64,000 nt of DNA. It comes from Chitinophaga silvatica. Its GTDB lineage: Bacteria; Bacteroidota; Bacteroidia; Chitinophagales; Chitinophagaceae. Positions 54,450-63,713 of this stretch are shown piece after piece; the first letter of the stretch is position 1; every line of letters starts with the position of its first letter. The translations under genes and the position numbers were made by a program. The stretch spans positions 248,001 through 312,000 of the forward strand of contig NZ_QPMM01000002.1 in NCBI RefSeq assembly GCF_003419895.1, given 5' to 3'. The notes beneath the pieces are model-generated. The model did not search any database and was not told where the DNA came from. It was given only the letters and a program-made list of their open reading frames with translations.

Positions 54450-55847
54450 ATGAAAGAATTTTTGTCAGAAGATTTCTTGTTACAAACGGAGACGGCTAAA
54501 CGCCTGTACTTCGAGTTTGCCGCAGATATGCCAATTATCGACTATCATAATCACCTTCCTCCCGATCAGATAGCCGATAATAAAGCCTTTGAAAACCTAT
54601 ATGAAATCTGGTTGAAAGGAGATCACTATAAATGGAGAGCAATGCGTGCCAACGGGGTATCAGAAGAGTTTATTACCGGAACCGCCGACGACTATACGAA
54701 ATTTCGTCATTGGGCCACTACTTCGCCATATACCATGCGCAACCCTCTATACCACTGGTCGCATATGGAATTACGCAATCCTTTTGGTGTTACCGAATTA
54801 CTGAGCGAAAAAACTGCTGAGAAAATCTATCACGATTGTAATGCCCAGCTTCCTAACCTTACTACGCAGAAATTATTACAACATTATAAGGTTGAAGCCT
54901 TGTGCACTACCGATGATCCGGTAGATAGCCTGGTGCATCACCAACATATTTCAAATAATCCTTTCGGAACAAAAGTATTTCCTACTTTCCGCCCAGACAG
55001 GGCCATGGCTGTAGATAACCCAGTTAGCTTCAATCAGTTTATTGATCAGCTTTCTGCTGTTGTCGGAAAAGAAATCAATACATATGAAGATTTGCTGGAT
55101 GCCTTAAAAAGCAGACATGATCATTTTCATGCTGCTGGTTGCCGACTGAGCGACCATGGCTTAAATACTTTCTACTTCACAAAGGCAAGCGCCCAGGAAC
55201 TGAATGCTATTTTTAGAAATACCAAAAGCAATCAACCTGCCACTGCATTAGAAAATGCACAATTCAAAACTGCTGTATTACTGGCTGTTGCAGAATGGAA
55301 TCACCAGGCAGGCTGGGCTCAGCAATTTCATGTTGGTGCTATTCGTAACAACAATTCCAGGCTGCTTTCGAAATTAGGTGCCGATGCAGGGGTAGATTCA
55401 ATTGGCGATTGGCCGGTTGCCGAAGCCATGAGTGGGTTCTTTGATGCATTGGACAGGAAAGACAGACTGGCTAAAACCATTGTTTATAACCTTAATCCAG
55501 CTTATAACGAGGTATTTGCTACTATGGCAGGTAACTTCCAGGATGGGGAGATTGCGGGTAAAATTCAATTTGGTTCTGGTTGGTGGTTCCTCGATCAGAA
55601 AGATGGAATGGAAAAACAAATGAACGCATTGAGCAATATGGGCTTACTGAGCCGCTTCGTAGGCATGCTCACCGATTCAAGAAGTTTTCTTTCTTATTCG
55701 CGACATGAATATTTTAGGCGTATTTTGTGTAACCTGTTAGGTAAGGATGTGGAGAATGGAGAATTACCGAACGATGTGGCCTGGTTAGGAAAGATGGTAC
55801 AGGATATTTGCTATTATAACGCTAAAGCATATTTCGAGTTTTCATGA
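54450..55847 (+). CDS. uxaC: Glucuronate isomerase
   Basis: UxaC isomerises D-galacturonate to D-tagaturonate and D-glucuronate to D-fructuronate. The 465-residue protein belongs to the amidohydrolase-fold isomerases, with the metal-type DYHNHLPP at residues 30-37, ALCTTDDPVDSL, GCRLSDHGLN and HVGAIRNNN. Length fits the family. It lies 11 bp after uxaB and overlaps the kinase gene by 4 bp (ATGA), pointing to translational coupling. Confidence 0.97.
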   Translation: MKEFLSEDFLLQTETAKRLYFEFAADMPIIDYHNHLPPDQIADNKAFENLYEIWLKGDHYKWRAMRANGVSEEFITGTADDYTKFRHWATTSPYTMRNPLYHWSHMELRNPFGVTELLSEKTAEKIYHDCNAQLPNLTTQKLLQHYKVEALCTTDDPVDSLVHHQHISNNPFGTKVFPTFRPDRAMAVDNPVSFNQFIDQLSAVVGKEINTYEDLLDALKSRHDHFHAAGCRLSDHGLNTFYFTKASAQELNAIFRNTKSNQPATALENAQFKTAVLLAVAEWNHQAGWAQQFHVGAIRNNNSRLLSKLGADAGVDSIGDWPVAEAMSGFFDALDRKDRLAKTIVYNLNPAYNEVFATMAGNFQDGEIAGKIQFGSGWWFLDQKDGMEKQMNALSNMGLLSRFVGMLTDSRSFLSYSRHEYFRRILCNLLGKDVENGELPNDVAWLGKMVQDICYYNAKAYFEFS

Positions 55848-56842
55848 AACCGGTTAAAGTAATTACGTTCGGTGAAATCTTGCTACGATTATCACCCGAT
55901 TTTGCGAAAAATTCGGCAGCTGTTTTTGTTGGAGGTGCAGAAGCAAATGTTGCTGCTTCACTGGCACAATGGGGTACTGATGTTGCTTATATCAGTAAAG
56001 TACCAGAAAATGGGTTGTCTAAAGATATTGTATCCCAGTTGGGGTTGAAGGGGATTGCAACAGACCGTATGATCTGGGGAGGCGAACGTATAGGGCTATA
56101 CTATCTTGCGCAAGGAAGTGATCTGAAACATGCGGAAGTAGTATATGACCGTGCTGATTCGGCTTTTAGCACGATTGAGGCCAAAACTCAGGATTGGGAT
56201 GCTTTGCTGGGAGATGCTGAATGGTTCCATTGGAGCGCCATCACTCCGGCACTGAATGAAAACATGGTCACTATCTGTGAAGAAGTACTGAAAGCTGCAT
56301 CCCGTAAGGGAATGACCATTTCTACGGATCTGAATTACCGCAGTAAACTTTGGCAATATGGCAAACATCCGATTGCCGTTATGCCAACTCTCGTACAATA
56401 TTGCGATGTGATTATGGGTAATATCTGGGCTGCTAATCTGATGCTGGATACGGAACTCGACGAAGATGCCATCGGTACCAATACGAAGGAAGCCTATCTG
56501 CAACAGGCGGAAGCTGTTTCTACTGCTATCTTTTCTCAATATAAAAAATGTAAAAGGATAGCATTTACCTTCAGGTTTAGCGACGGGCCAACCCATAACA
56601 GATACTATACATTCTATAATCATGATAATGTAATCAGTATTTCCAAAGAATATGAAACCAATGAAGTGGTGGATAGAGTAGGAAGTGGCGATTGCTTCAT
56701 GGCCGGACTTATTCACATGCAACTAAAAGGGGGAAATGATCAGCAGATCATTGATTTTGCTACTGCTGCAGCCTATTCCAAATTCTTTGTAAAGGGTGAT
56801 TTTAATTCAACATCAGAAAAAGATATACTAAAACTTATTTAA
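55844..56842 (+). CDS. kdgK: 2-Keto-3-deoxygluconate kinase (PfkB family)
   Basis: KdgK phosphorylates 2-keto-3-deoxygluconate to the 6-phosphate. The 332-residue sugar kinase has the N-terminal ITFGEILLRLSP, the GGAEANVAASLAQWG substrate region, and the catalytic DRVGSGDCFMAGLIH with the base Asp. Family substrate is assigned from the neighbours: uronate genes before and a KDPG aldolase 4 bp after. A fructokinase-type substrate is unlikely in this setting. Confidence 0.92.
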   Translation: MKPVKVITFGEILLRLSPDFAKNSAAVFVGGAEANVAASLAQWGTDVAYISKVPENGLSKDIVSQLGLKGIATDRMIWGGERIGLYYLAQGSDLKHAEVVYDRADSAFSTIEAKTQDWDALLGDAEWFHWSAITPALNENMVTICEEVLKAASRKGMTISTDLNYRSKLWQYGKHPIAVMPTLVQYCDVIMGNIWAANLMLDTELDEDAIGTNTKEAYLQQAEAVSTAIFSQYKKCKRIAFTFRFSDGPTHNRYYTFYNHDNVISISKEYETNEVVDRVGSGDCFMAGLIHMQLKGGNDQQIIDFATAAAYSKFFVKGDFNSTSEKDILKLI

Positions 56843-56846
56843 TCTT

Positions 56847-57509
56847 ATGGCTACTAGTCCAGATACTATTATAGCAGCATTTGAGCAGAGTGGAATTATC
56901 CCTGTATTTTATCATGATGATGCAGACGTTTGCCTGGCAGTTATGCAAGCCTGCTATGATGGCGGTTTGAGAGTTTTTGAGTTTACCAGCAGAGGTGCCA
57001 ATGCGCGTAAGAACTTTACCATCTTAAGAGAGAAGAAACTGGCTTCAATGCCTGACCTGTATTTGGGAATAGGTACTATAAAGCAGGCGGAAGATGCTGC
57101 GATTTATTCAGGATTAGGGGCCGATTTTATAGTAAGCCCGATTATTGATCCTGCAACTGCAGAATATTGCAGGTCGGCCAGGCTGCTTTGGATTCCTGGA
57201 TGCATGACGCCTACCGAGATTTCTCTGGCAGAAAAGCAGGGTGCTAAGCTGATAAAATTATTTCCGGGTAATGTACTGGGCCCGGGTTATGTAAAAGCTA
57301 TAAAGCCGCTGTTCCCTAATCTTAAATTTATGCCAACCGGAGGTGTAGAGCCAACAGAGGACAGTATTGCTTCCTGGTTAGAAACGGGAGTGGTTTGTGT
57401 GGGAATGGGATCTAATTTATTATCAAAAACATTGATTGAAAGTAGAGACTGGGAAACGCTGAAAGATAAAGTTTTGCAATCGTTTGCAATTGTCAGAACG
57501 ATGAAGTAA
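56847..57509 (+). CDS. eda: KDPG/4-hydroxy-2-oxoglutarate aldolase
   Basis: This aldolase splits 2-keto-3-deoxy-6-phosphogluconate into pyruvate and glyceraldehyde 3-phosphate, the last step of the uronate path. The 220-residue protein has the family FEFTSRGANARKNF with the acidic catalytic residue, GIGTIKQAEDA, the Schiff-base Lys region KLIKLFPGNVLGP and PTGGVEPT. It is directly after kdgK. The bifunctional aldolase name covers related activities. Confidence in the family is high. Confidence 0.95.
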   Translation: MATSPDTIIAAFEQSGIIPVFYHDDADVCLAVMQACYDGGLRVFEFTSRGANARKNFTILREKKLASMPDLYLGIGTIKQAEDAAIYSGLGADFIVSPIIDPATAEYCRSARLLWIPGCMTPTEISLAEKQGAKLIKLFPGNVLGPGYVKAIKPLFPNLKFMPTGGVEPTEDSIASWLETGVVCVGMGSNLLSKTLIESRDWETLKDKVLQSFAIVRTMK

Positions 57510-57542
57510 CTTATGCCCTTTATAAATGTCAAACGGACTGAA

Positions 57543-58826
57543 ATGAATTCCACAACTTTAGGTAAATATCGGTGGCGGGTATGCGCACTCCTTTTCGTTG
57601 CCACAACAATTAATTACATCGACAGACAGGTATTAGGACTATTAAAAACTGATCTTTCAGCCGAATTTAACTGGACTGAAACAGATTACAGTAACCTTGT
57701 AATGGCTTTTTCTGCAGCCTATTCAGTTGGTTTACTGTGTTTTGGTGCCTTAATAGATAAAATAGGATCTAAGCTCGGATATGCAGTATCTATTGCTGTT
57801 TGGAGCTTATCTGCCATGGCACATGGTATAGTGCGCAGTACTTTGGGTTTTGGTGTTGTAAGATCGATATTAGGAGTAAGTGAAGCCGGCAACTTTCCAG
57901 CAGCAATTAAAGCTACTGCCGAATGGTTTCCAAAGAAGGAACGTGCCTTGGCAACCGGAATCTTTAATTCAGGATCAAATATAGCAGCCGTTGTAGGCCC
58001 GGTATTGGTATACTGGCTGGCTCGTAATCATGGCTGGAGAAGTGCATTTGTATGGACCGGCGCCATCGGATTTATATGGCTGGTTTTATGGTGGATTTAT
58101 TATGAAGTGCCTTCAAAGCAAAAGAAACTTTCAAAAGAAGAATACGATCATATTCATTCAGATCAGGAAGAAGAAGGAACTGGTGAACGAATTAAATGGG
58201 CCAAACTTTTAGGCGTAAGACAAACTTATGCATTTGTATTCGGAAAGTTATTAACAGACCCGGTTTGGTGGTTTTTCCTCTTCTGGTTGCCAGGTTATCT
58301 CGAATCTATATTCCATATGGATCTGAAAGCAAATCTGGGCCTTCCGATTATTATTATCTATTCAGTTACAAGCTTAGGAAGTATTGGAGGTGGATGGTTA
58401 TCATCCCATCTGATTAAAACAGGCTGGCCTGTTTTTAAAGCAAGAAAAACATCTATGTTGATTTTTGCTATTTGCGTGGTACCTATTATGTTAATTCAAT
58501 ACACCAATAACCTGTGGATTGCTATTGCACTTATTAGTTTGGCTACGGCTGCGCATCAGGCCTGGTCTGCAACAATTTTCACTACAGCATCAGATATGTT
58601 TCCTAAACGTGCGGTTAGTTCGGTTGTTGGAATAGGCGGTATGGCAGGTTCAATCGGAGGTACATTATTCCCGATGGTTATTGGAGCAATGTTGGATCAC
58701 TATAAACTTTTAGGTAATATCGGAACCGGCTACAATATTCTCTTTACAATGTGCGGAGTAGCGTATTTAGTAGCATGGACTGTTATGCATTTCTTTGCAC
58801 CTAAGATGGAGAGAGTAAATTTGTAG
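57543..58826 (+). CDS. MFS hexuronate transporter, ExuT-like
   Basis: This 427-residue permease of the major facilitator superfamily (anion:cation symporter subfamily) has twelve membrane segments. The first shows GKYRWRVCALLFVATTINYIDRQVLG, in pieces typical of ExuT-type proteins. Later segments include GVSEAGNFPAAIKATAEWFPKKER, the conserved loop of this subfamily. It probably imports galacturonate or glucuronate. The ATG at 57543 is preferred; an ATG at 57513 adds ten residues. Its TAG stop is the first base triplet of palindromic repeat R4. Confidence 0.91.
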   Translation: MNSTTLGKYRWRVCALLFVATTINYIDRQVLGLLKTDLSAEFNWTETDYSNLVMAFSAAYSVGLLCFGALIDKIGSKLGYAVSIAVWSLSAMAHGIVRSTLGFGVVRSILGVSEAGNFPAAIKATAEWFPKKERALATGIFNSGSNIAAVVGPVLVYWLARNHGWRSAFVWTGAIGFIWLVLWWIYYEVPSKQKKLSKEEYDHIHSDQEEEGTGERIKWAKLLGVRQTYAFVFGKLLTDPVWWFFLFWLPGYLESIFHMDLKANLGLPIIIIYSVTSLGSIGGGWLSSHLIKTGWPVFKARKTSMLIFAICVVPIMLIQYTNNLWIAIALISLATAAHQAWSATIFTTASDMFPKRAVSSVVGIGGMAGSIGGTLFPMVIGAMLDHYKLLGNIGTGYNILFTMCGVAYLVAWTVMHFFAPKMERVNL

Positions 58827-59015
58827 ATTTCTCGCAAAGGGGCAAAGAAGCAAAGAAGCATAAGGAATTTTTTTAGGAGACATAAGGATCGAAGCAAATG
58901 TTATTAAGGACTCCCGTTAGGTTTCAATTTTAATAGAAACCAGTCAGTAGTTCTTAATAACATTCGCTTCGATCCTTATGCCTCTTTGCTTCTTTGCCTC
59001 TTTGCGAGAAATCTA
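58824..59015. repeat. Long palindromic element, copy R4
   Basis: Arms about 58824-58910 and 58951-59015 pair closely, except for about 20 extra bases in the left arm (58881 region, with TTTTTTTAGGAG). It has the same outer end TTTCTCGCAAAG and GCAAAGA units as R1, and a core like R3 in reverse orientation. An apical stem GGTTTC/GAAACC is visible. It fills the entire gap between two convergent genes: its first bases are the TAG stop of the transporter and its last bases the stop of uxaA. Confidence 0.93.
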
Positions 59016-60659
59016 TAAAGAAACCCCTCTTTTCCAAGGAATAAAATCATCCTGATTTAAAAGTTCTGCCTTCGTATATACTTCCCCGCTGGCTGTTTTA
59101 ATAACATACTCTAATATTTCTTCACCCATTTCTTCAATACTTCTTTCCCCGCTGATAATTGTACCGGTATTGATATCGATGATATCTTTCATACGGGTAG
59201 CGAGTTTGGTATTGGTAGCTAATTTTACAACAGGGGCAATAGGGTTACCGGTTGGGGTACCCAATCCGGTTGTAAATAATACTACATTGGCGCCGGAACC
59301 TACTTCCGCGGAGGTAGACTCTACGTCGTTGCCGGGGGTACAAAGTAAATTTAGTCCGGGTTTGGTCACGTATTCTGTATAATCCAAAACATCAGTTACA
59401 GGAGAGGTACCGCCTTTTTTAGCAGCACCGGCCGATTTAATGGCATCGGTGATCAATCCGTCTTTGATATTACCAGGAGAAGGGTTCATATAAAACCCTG
59501 AACCAACTAATTGGGCCTGTGATTCATAAGCCCGCATAATTTTGATGAATTTATCAGAGATTTCAGTAGTCTGACAACGATTTATCAGTTCCTGTTCTAC
59601 TCCACATAACTCAGGAAACTCGGAGAGGATAGAGGTGCCACCTAATGCAACCAATAAATCGGAGGTATGACCAACAGCCGGATTTGCAGAGATGCCTGAG
59701 AAGCCATCGGATCCGCCACATTCCAGGCCTATGACGATTTTCGATAAAGGACTTGGCTGCCTGGTTAATTTATTTGCTTCTGCCAGTGCCAGGAAGGTAT
59801 CTTTAATAGCTGAAGATAACATGGCAAATTCGGAAGCACTTTTTTGTTGCTCGTAAACCAATACAGGTTTATTAAACGATGGATTCAGCTTCTTCAACGA
59901 TTCCTGTAAAATAGAAACCTGGGCATGCTGGCAACCTAAACTCAGAATAGTTGCTCCGGCTACATTTGAGTGATGTATATATCCTGCCAGTAAAGCACAC
60001 AGGGCATCTGAATCCTGACGTGTGCCTCCGCAACCACCTTCGTGAGTAAGGAATTTTATACCATCAATATTAGGGAAAATAGAACTACGTTGATTCGTAG
60101 ACGTTAGTTCTTTTGCCTGATAATTACGAACAGCCTCAAGGTCTCCTTTTTTATAAAGATCTACCAGTTCATGAACCTGATCGTTATAAACCTCTGCAGG
60201 AGCAAATCCCAGCCCTTTTTCAAAAGCTGTTTTAATTACACTTACATTCCTGTTTTCACAGAAAACCAAAGGAATTACCAGCCAATAATTGCGGGTACCT
60301 ACTTGTCCGTCTGCTCTCTGGTAGCCCATGAAGGTTCTGTTCTTCCAACTGCTAACATCCGGAGCCTGCCAGTCGATAGCTCCTTCTTTTTCATGAAAAG
60401 CATTAGCATCGTGAATTACATTCTTGGTATTTATACTGGCTCCCTTCCCGATAGGTTGATTTGATTTACCTACCAGCACTCCATACATGGTAATAGGAGC
60501 ACCCGATTCTACATCATTTATCAGAAATTTATGTTTAGCTGCAATATTTTCTTTTAGTTGAATTTCATGCCCTTTAAATGAGATATTAGTGCCCGCCGGT
60601 AAGTCTTGTAATGCTACCAGCACATTGTCATCCGGATGTATTTGAAGATAAGTATTCAT
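59013..60659 (-). CDS. uxaA: Altronate dehydratase
   Basis: UxaA dehydrates D-altronate to 2-keto-3-deoxygluconate. The 548-residue protein has an N-terminal SAF-type domain (NTYLQIHPDDNVLVALQDLPAG) and the UxaA core: GYQRADGQVGTRNYW, THEGGCGGTRQDSDALC, CGGSDGFSGISANPAVG and NPSPGNIKDGLI. Conserved cysteines lie in GGCGG and ECGGSDG. Length is near normal. The ATG at 60659 starts the SAF domain. It is on the opposite strand to its pathway partners uxaB and uxaC and converges on their transporter gene. Confidence 0.95.
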   Translation of the reverse strand: MNTYLQIHPDDNVLVALQDLPAGTNISFKGHEIQLKENIAAKHKFLINDVESGAPITMYGVLVGKSNQPIGKGASINTKNVIHDANAFHEKEGAIDWQAPDVSSWKNRTFMGYQRADGQVGTRNYWLVIPLVFCENRNVSVIKTAFEKGLGFAPAEVYNDQVHELVDLYKKGDLEAVRNYQAKELTSTNQRSSIFPNIDGIKFLTHEGGCGGTRQDSDALCALLAGYIHHSNVAGATILSLGCQHAQVSILQESLKKLNPSFNKPVLVYEQQKSASEFAMLSSAIKDTFLALAEANKLTRQPSPLSKIVIGLECGGSDGFSGISANPAVGHTSDLLVALGGTSILSEFPELCGVEQELINRCQTTEISDKFIKIMRAYESQAQLVGSGFYMNPSPGNIKDGLITDAIKSAGAAKKGGTSPVTDVLDYTEYVTKPGLNLLCTPGNDVESTSAEVGSGANVVLFTTGLGTPTGNPIAPVVKLATNTKLATRMKDIIDINTGTIISGERSIEEMGEEILEYVIKTASGEVYTKAELLNQDDFIPWKRGVSL

Positions 60660-60828
60660 AGAGCTAAAGTAGTAAATCTGGTTTCTGGCTGATGATACTA
60701 TAATATTAATCCTTGATAACATTTTGTCCAATCATTATTCAACAGCCGAAAAGCCATACTGCCACTGGTAAAAAAATGGTTTTATCCCTCGATTTATAGA
60801 GTATCTTGTTTATAAAATTAACTGTCAA

Positions 60829-62763
60829 ATGTACAATATAAAGCCGACTTTCATAATACTGGTATTGCTTCTCGGTATTGGGGTAAATGCCTATAGCCAG
60901 CGAGATTACCTTTATAAAGAGTTCCGGAGGGCAGGTGGAACTACTGCTTTTGCTGATATAGAAAAATGGAAACAGGAAAAGTATTCAGCTATTATCAGCG
61001 ATATGGCTAGTTTGCCAGCCGAAGCAAAAGCCAATATCCTTGCGGCAGCCGATAAAGCAAGGGAGTTTAACTGGCCCTCTCTCACAGCCGCCCTATATCT
61101 GCAATACCGGGATAACGGAAACCGGGTAAATTTTGAAAATGCTCAATTTGAAAGAAGAAAAGTTCTTTCTGCCCTTGTAGCCGGCGAATTAGCAGGTGGA
61201 AATGGTAAGTATTTACCTCAGATAGCCAATGGTTTATGGCTGATTTTGGAAGAAAGTACCTGGGTTTTACCTGCCCATATAGGCGCACAAAAAGCCGGCA
61301 GCGGCTTGCCGGATCCTTCCGAACCTGTAGTGGATTTATTTGCGGGTGAAACCGCTGCCACTATCAGCTATACACAGTTTCTCCTACGAAAGGAGCTGGA
61401 TAAGCTTTCGCCTCAGCTAAACAGACGAATCGATTTTGAGCTAAAATATCGTATTACAGAGCCTTTTTTAGCAAGAAATGATTTTTGGTGGATGGGATTC
61501 AATGGCCGTGAAATGAACAACTGGAATATATGGATCAATACTAATGTGTTGCAGGTCGCCCTGCTGAGTGAACAGGATACTGATACAAGAAATAAAATGA
61601 TAGACAAGGCTATCAGAAGCGCCGATTTCTTCCTGAATGGTTACCCCGAAGATGGTGGATGCGATGAGGGGCCCACCTATTGGGGCCATGCAGGTGGTAA
61701 ACTAATTGAATTTATTAACTGGTTGCAAATAGCTTCCAATCAGCAATTGAACTGGAGCAATAATGAACTGATTCATCAGATTGGAAACTATATCTATAAG
61801 ATGCATGTAGATAGTAACCGGTACGTAAATTTCGCCGATGCATCTGCGCAAACGATTCCACCACCACATACCGTGTTTTTATACGGACTTGCATTCAATG
61901 ACCCGGCATTGCAACATTTTGGGGCTTACTTAGCCCAGATCGAGAATCCCGACAGCAACAAGATTAAGAACCCTTCACTTGCCTTTTTTATCTATAATCT
62001 GGAATATCGCCGGGCTATGCTGGCCACCCAACCGGCAGCTCCGTATACTGCAGTAAACTGGTTGCCCAACCTGCAGGTGTTATCTATGAGGTCTGAAGCT
62101 GGTACTGCAAAAGGTTTATTCTTTGCTGCCCAGGGCGGACATAATGCCGAAAGCCATAATCACAACGATGTAGGCAATTTTGTACTCTATATGAATGGTA
62201 AACCCGCTATTATAGATGTGGGTGTGGGAACCTATACTAAACAAACATTTAGTGCCGACAGATACAAACTATGGTTTATGCAGTCGCAATGGCATAATTG
62301 CCCGACAATCAACGGGGTACAACAACATGATGGAAGAAAGTTTCAGGCAAAGAATGTTTCCTTTATAAAAAATAAGCTGAGCATGGATTTATCGGCTGCC
62401 TATCCCGAAGCTGCCGCGGTAAAGGAATGGCAGCGTAGCTTTATTTTTCAGCCGGCGAAACGTTCCTTACAGTTAGATGATCAGTGGGAACTTTCTGCTT
62501 ACAAAGAACCCACCAGGCTACATTTTATTACTTCCCTGGAAGCCGATACCAGTAAACCAGGCCGCATTCTGTTGAAAAGTGCAGATGCTACTCTCCAGAT
62601 CTCCTATAATGCTGCTGCCTTTGAGCTGCAGATCGAAAAACAGGAGGTGGCAGACGGAAGGCTTACACCAGTATGGGGAGATCATATCGGACGTATTTCA
62701 TTGCAGCCTAAATCCAATACCCTGAAGGGTAGTAGCCATATTGTATTTACCATGCTTAAGTAA
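60829..62763 (+). CDS. Heparinase II/III-like polysaccharide lyase, secreted
   Basis: This 644-residue protein has a signal peptide (MYNIKPTFIILVLLLGIGVNAYSQ), an N-terminal alpha/alpha toroid of about 350 residues with a typical GYPEDGGCDEGPTYWGHAGG, and a C-terminal heparinase II/III-like beta domain with GGHNAESHNHNDVGNFVLY. The His/Asn/Asp motif and Tyr-containing WFMQSQWHNCPTING fit the active site of these uronic-acid lyases. Substrate (pectin-like, alginate or other) cannot be read. Its neighbours, kduI and a GH88/105, process the unsaturated products. Confidence 0.88.
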   Translation: MYNIKPTFIILVLLLGIGVNAYSQRDYLYKEFRRAGGTTAFADIEKWKQEKYSAIISDMASLPAEAKANILAAADKAREFNWPSLTAALYLQYRDNGNRVNFENAQFERRKVLSALVAGELAGGNGKYLPQIANGLWLILEESTWVLPAHIGAQKAGSGLPDPSEPVVDLFAGETAATISYTQFLLRKELDKLSPQLNRRIDFELKYRITEPFLARNDFWWMGFNGREMNNWNIWINTNVLQVALLSEQDTDTRNKMIDKAIRSADFFLNGYPEDGGCDEGPTYWGHAGGKLIEFINWLQIASNQQLNWSNNELIHQIGNYIYKMHVDSNRYVNFADASAQTIPPPHTVFLYGLAFNDPALQHFGAYLAQIENPDSNKIKNPSLAFFIYNLEYRRAMLATQPAAPYTAVNWLPNLQVLSMRSEAGTAKGLFFAAQGGHNAESHNHNDVGNFVLYMNGKPAIIDVGVGTYTKQTFSADRYKLWFMQSQWHNCPTINGVQQHDGRKFQAKNVSFIKNKLSMDLSAAYPEAAAVKEWQRSFIFQPAKRSLQLDDQWELSAYKEPTRLHFITSLEADTSKPGRILLKSADATLQISYNAAAFELQIEKQEVADGRLTPVWGDHIGRISLQPKSNTLKGSSHIVFTMLK

Positions 62764-62799
62764 GAAAGTACATTTTTTTTATATTGATGCCTTGATTTT

Positions 62800-62813
62800 T
62801 GCAAACGTTTGCA
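62800..62813. promoter_or_regulatory. LacI-type operator within the kduI promoter
   Basis: TGCAAACGTTTGCA is a perfect 14-bp palindrome with the central CG typical of LacI-family operators. It lies in the 19-bp spacer between TTG (62792-62794) and TAAATTTA (62814-62821), a near-consensus Bacteroidota promoter, 33 bp before the kduI start. Binding would block the promoter. No LacI-type regulator gene is in the window, so it must lie downstream or elsewhere. Confidence 0.72.
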
Positions 62814-62846
62814 TAAATTTATTGTCAATTAACACAGCGCGAATTT

Positions 62847-63689
62847 ATGAGTACCATCTTTGAATCCAGATATGCCAACAGCCCGGCAGCAATTAAACAA
62901 TTTGATACCGCACAATTAAGACAGGAATTCCTGATAGAAAAGATTTTTGAAGCAGAGGAGTGTAGATGGACTTATACCCATTACGACCGCTTTATGGCTG
63001 GTGGTGCAATGCCTGTTTCCAAAGCAATTAAACTCGAAACAATAGATTTGCTCAAAGCTCCGTATTTCCTGGAAAGACGAGAACTTGGCATCATCAACGT
63101 AGGAGGCACCGGAATAGTGCAGGTAGGAGATACCACCTATGAACTGGCTTTTAAAGAAGCACTATATATAGGAAAAGGAGAAACACAGGTAGTTTTCCAC
63201 AGTAAAGATCCACAACATCCGGCTAAATTTTACCTGAATAGTACTCCTGCTCATCATACTTATCCAACCCGTAAGGTGTCAAGGCTCGATGCAGAGGTTG
63301 TAACGCTGGGAGCTTTGGAAACCTCAAACCATCGCACTATCAATAAACTGCTTGTAAACAGTGTGTTGCAAACATGCCAGCTGCAAATGGGAATGACAGA
63401 ACTGAAACCTGGTAGTGTATGGAATACGATGCCTGCCCACACTCACGACAGAAGAATGGAGGTCTATTTCTATTTTGAAGTACCAGAAAACCAGTCTGTC
63501 TGCCATTTTATGGGCCAGCCTCAGGAAACCCGCCATATATGGATGCAGAACGAACAGGCTGTAATTTCCCCACCATGGTCTATCCACTCCGGTGCCGGTA
63601 CCAGTAACTACACCTTTATCTGGGGCATGGCTGGTGAAAATATGGATTATGGAGATATGGACCATTGCAGGATCAACGATCTACGTTAA
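62847..63689 (+). CDS. kduI: 5-Dehydro-4-deoxy-D-glucuronate isomerase
   Basis: KduI isomerises 5-keto-4-deoxyuronate, made from unsaturated uronates, to 2,5-diketo-3-deoxygluconate. The 280-residue protein has the cupin fold with metal ligands in MPAHTHDRRMEVYFYFE and a last His in PPWSIHSGAGTSNYTFIWGMAGEN. Length is normal. It follows the lyase and precedes the GH88/105 gene. The next enzyme, KduD, is not in the window and is expected just downstream. Confidence 0.97.
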   Translation: MSTIFESRYANSPAAIKQFDTAQLRQEFLIEKIFEAEECRWTYTHYDRFMAGGAMPVSKAIKLETIDLLKAPYFLERRELGIINVGGTGIVQVGDTTYELAFKEALYIGKGETQVVFHSKDPQHPAKFYLNSTPAHHTYPTRKVSRLDAEVVTLGALETSNHRTINKLLVNSVLQTCQLQMGMTELKPGSVWNTMPAHTHDRRMEVYFYFEVPENQSVCHFMGQPQETRHIWMQNEQAVISPPWSIHSGAGTSNYTFIWGMAGENMDYGDMDHCRINDLR

Positions 63690-63713
63690 TGAACTGATAA
63701 CATCTGCTAAAAC

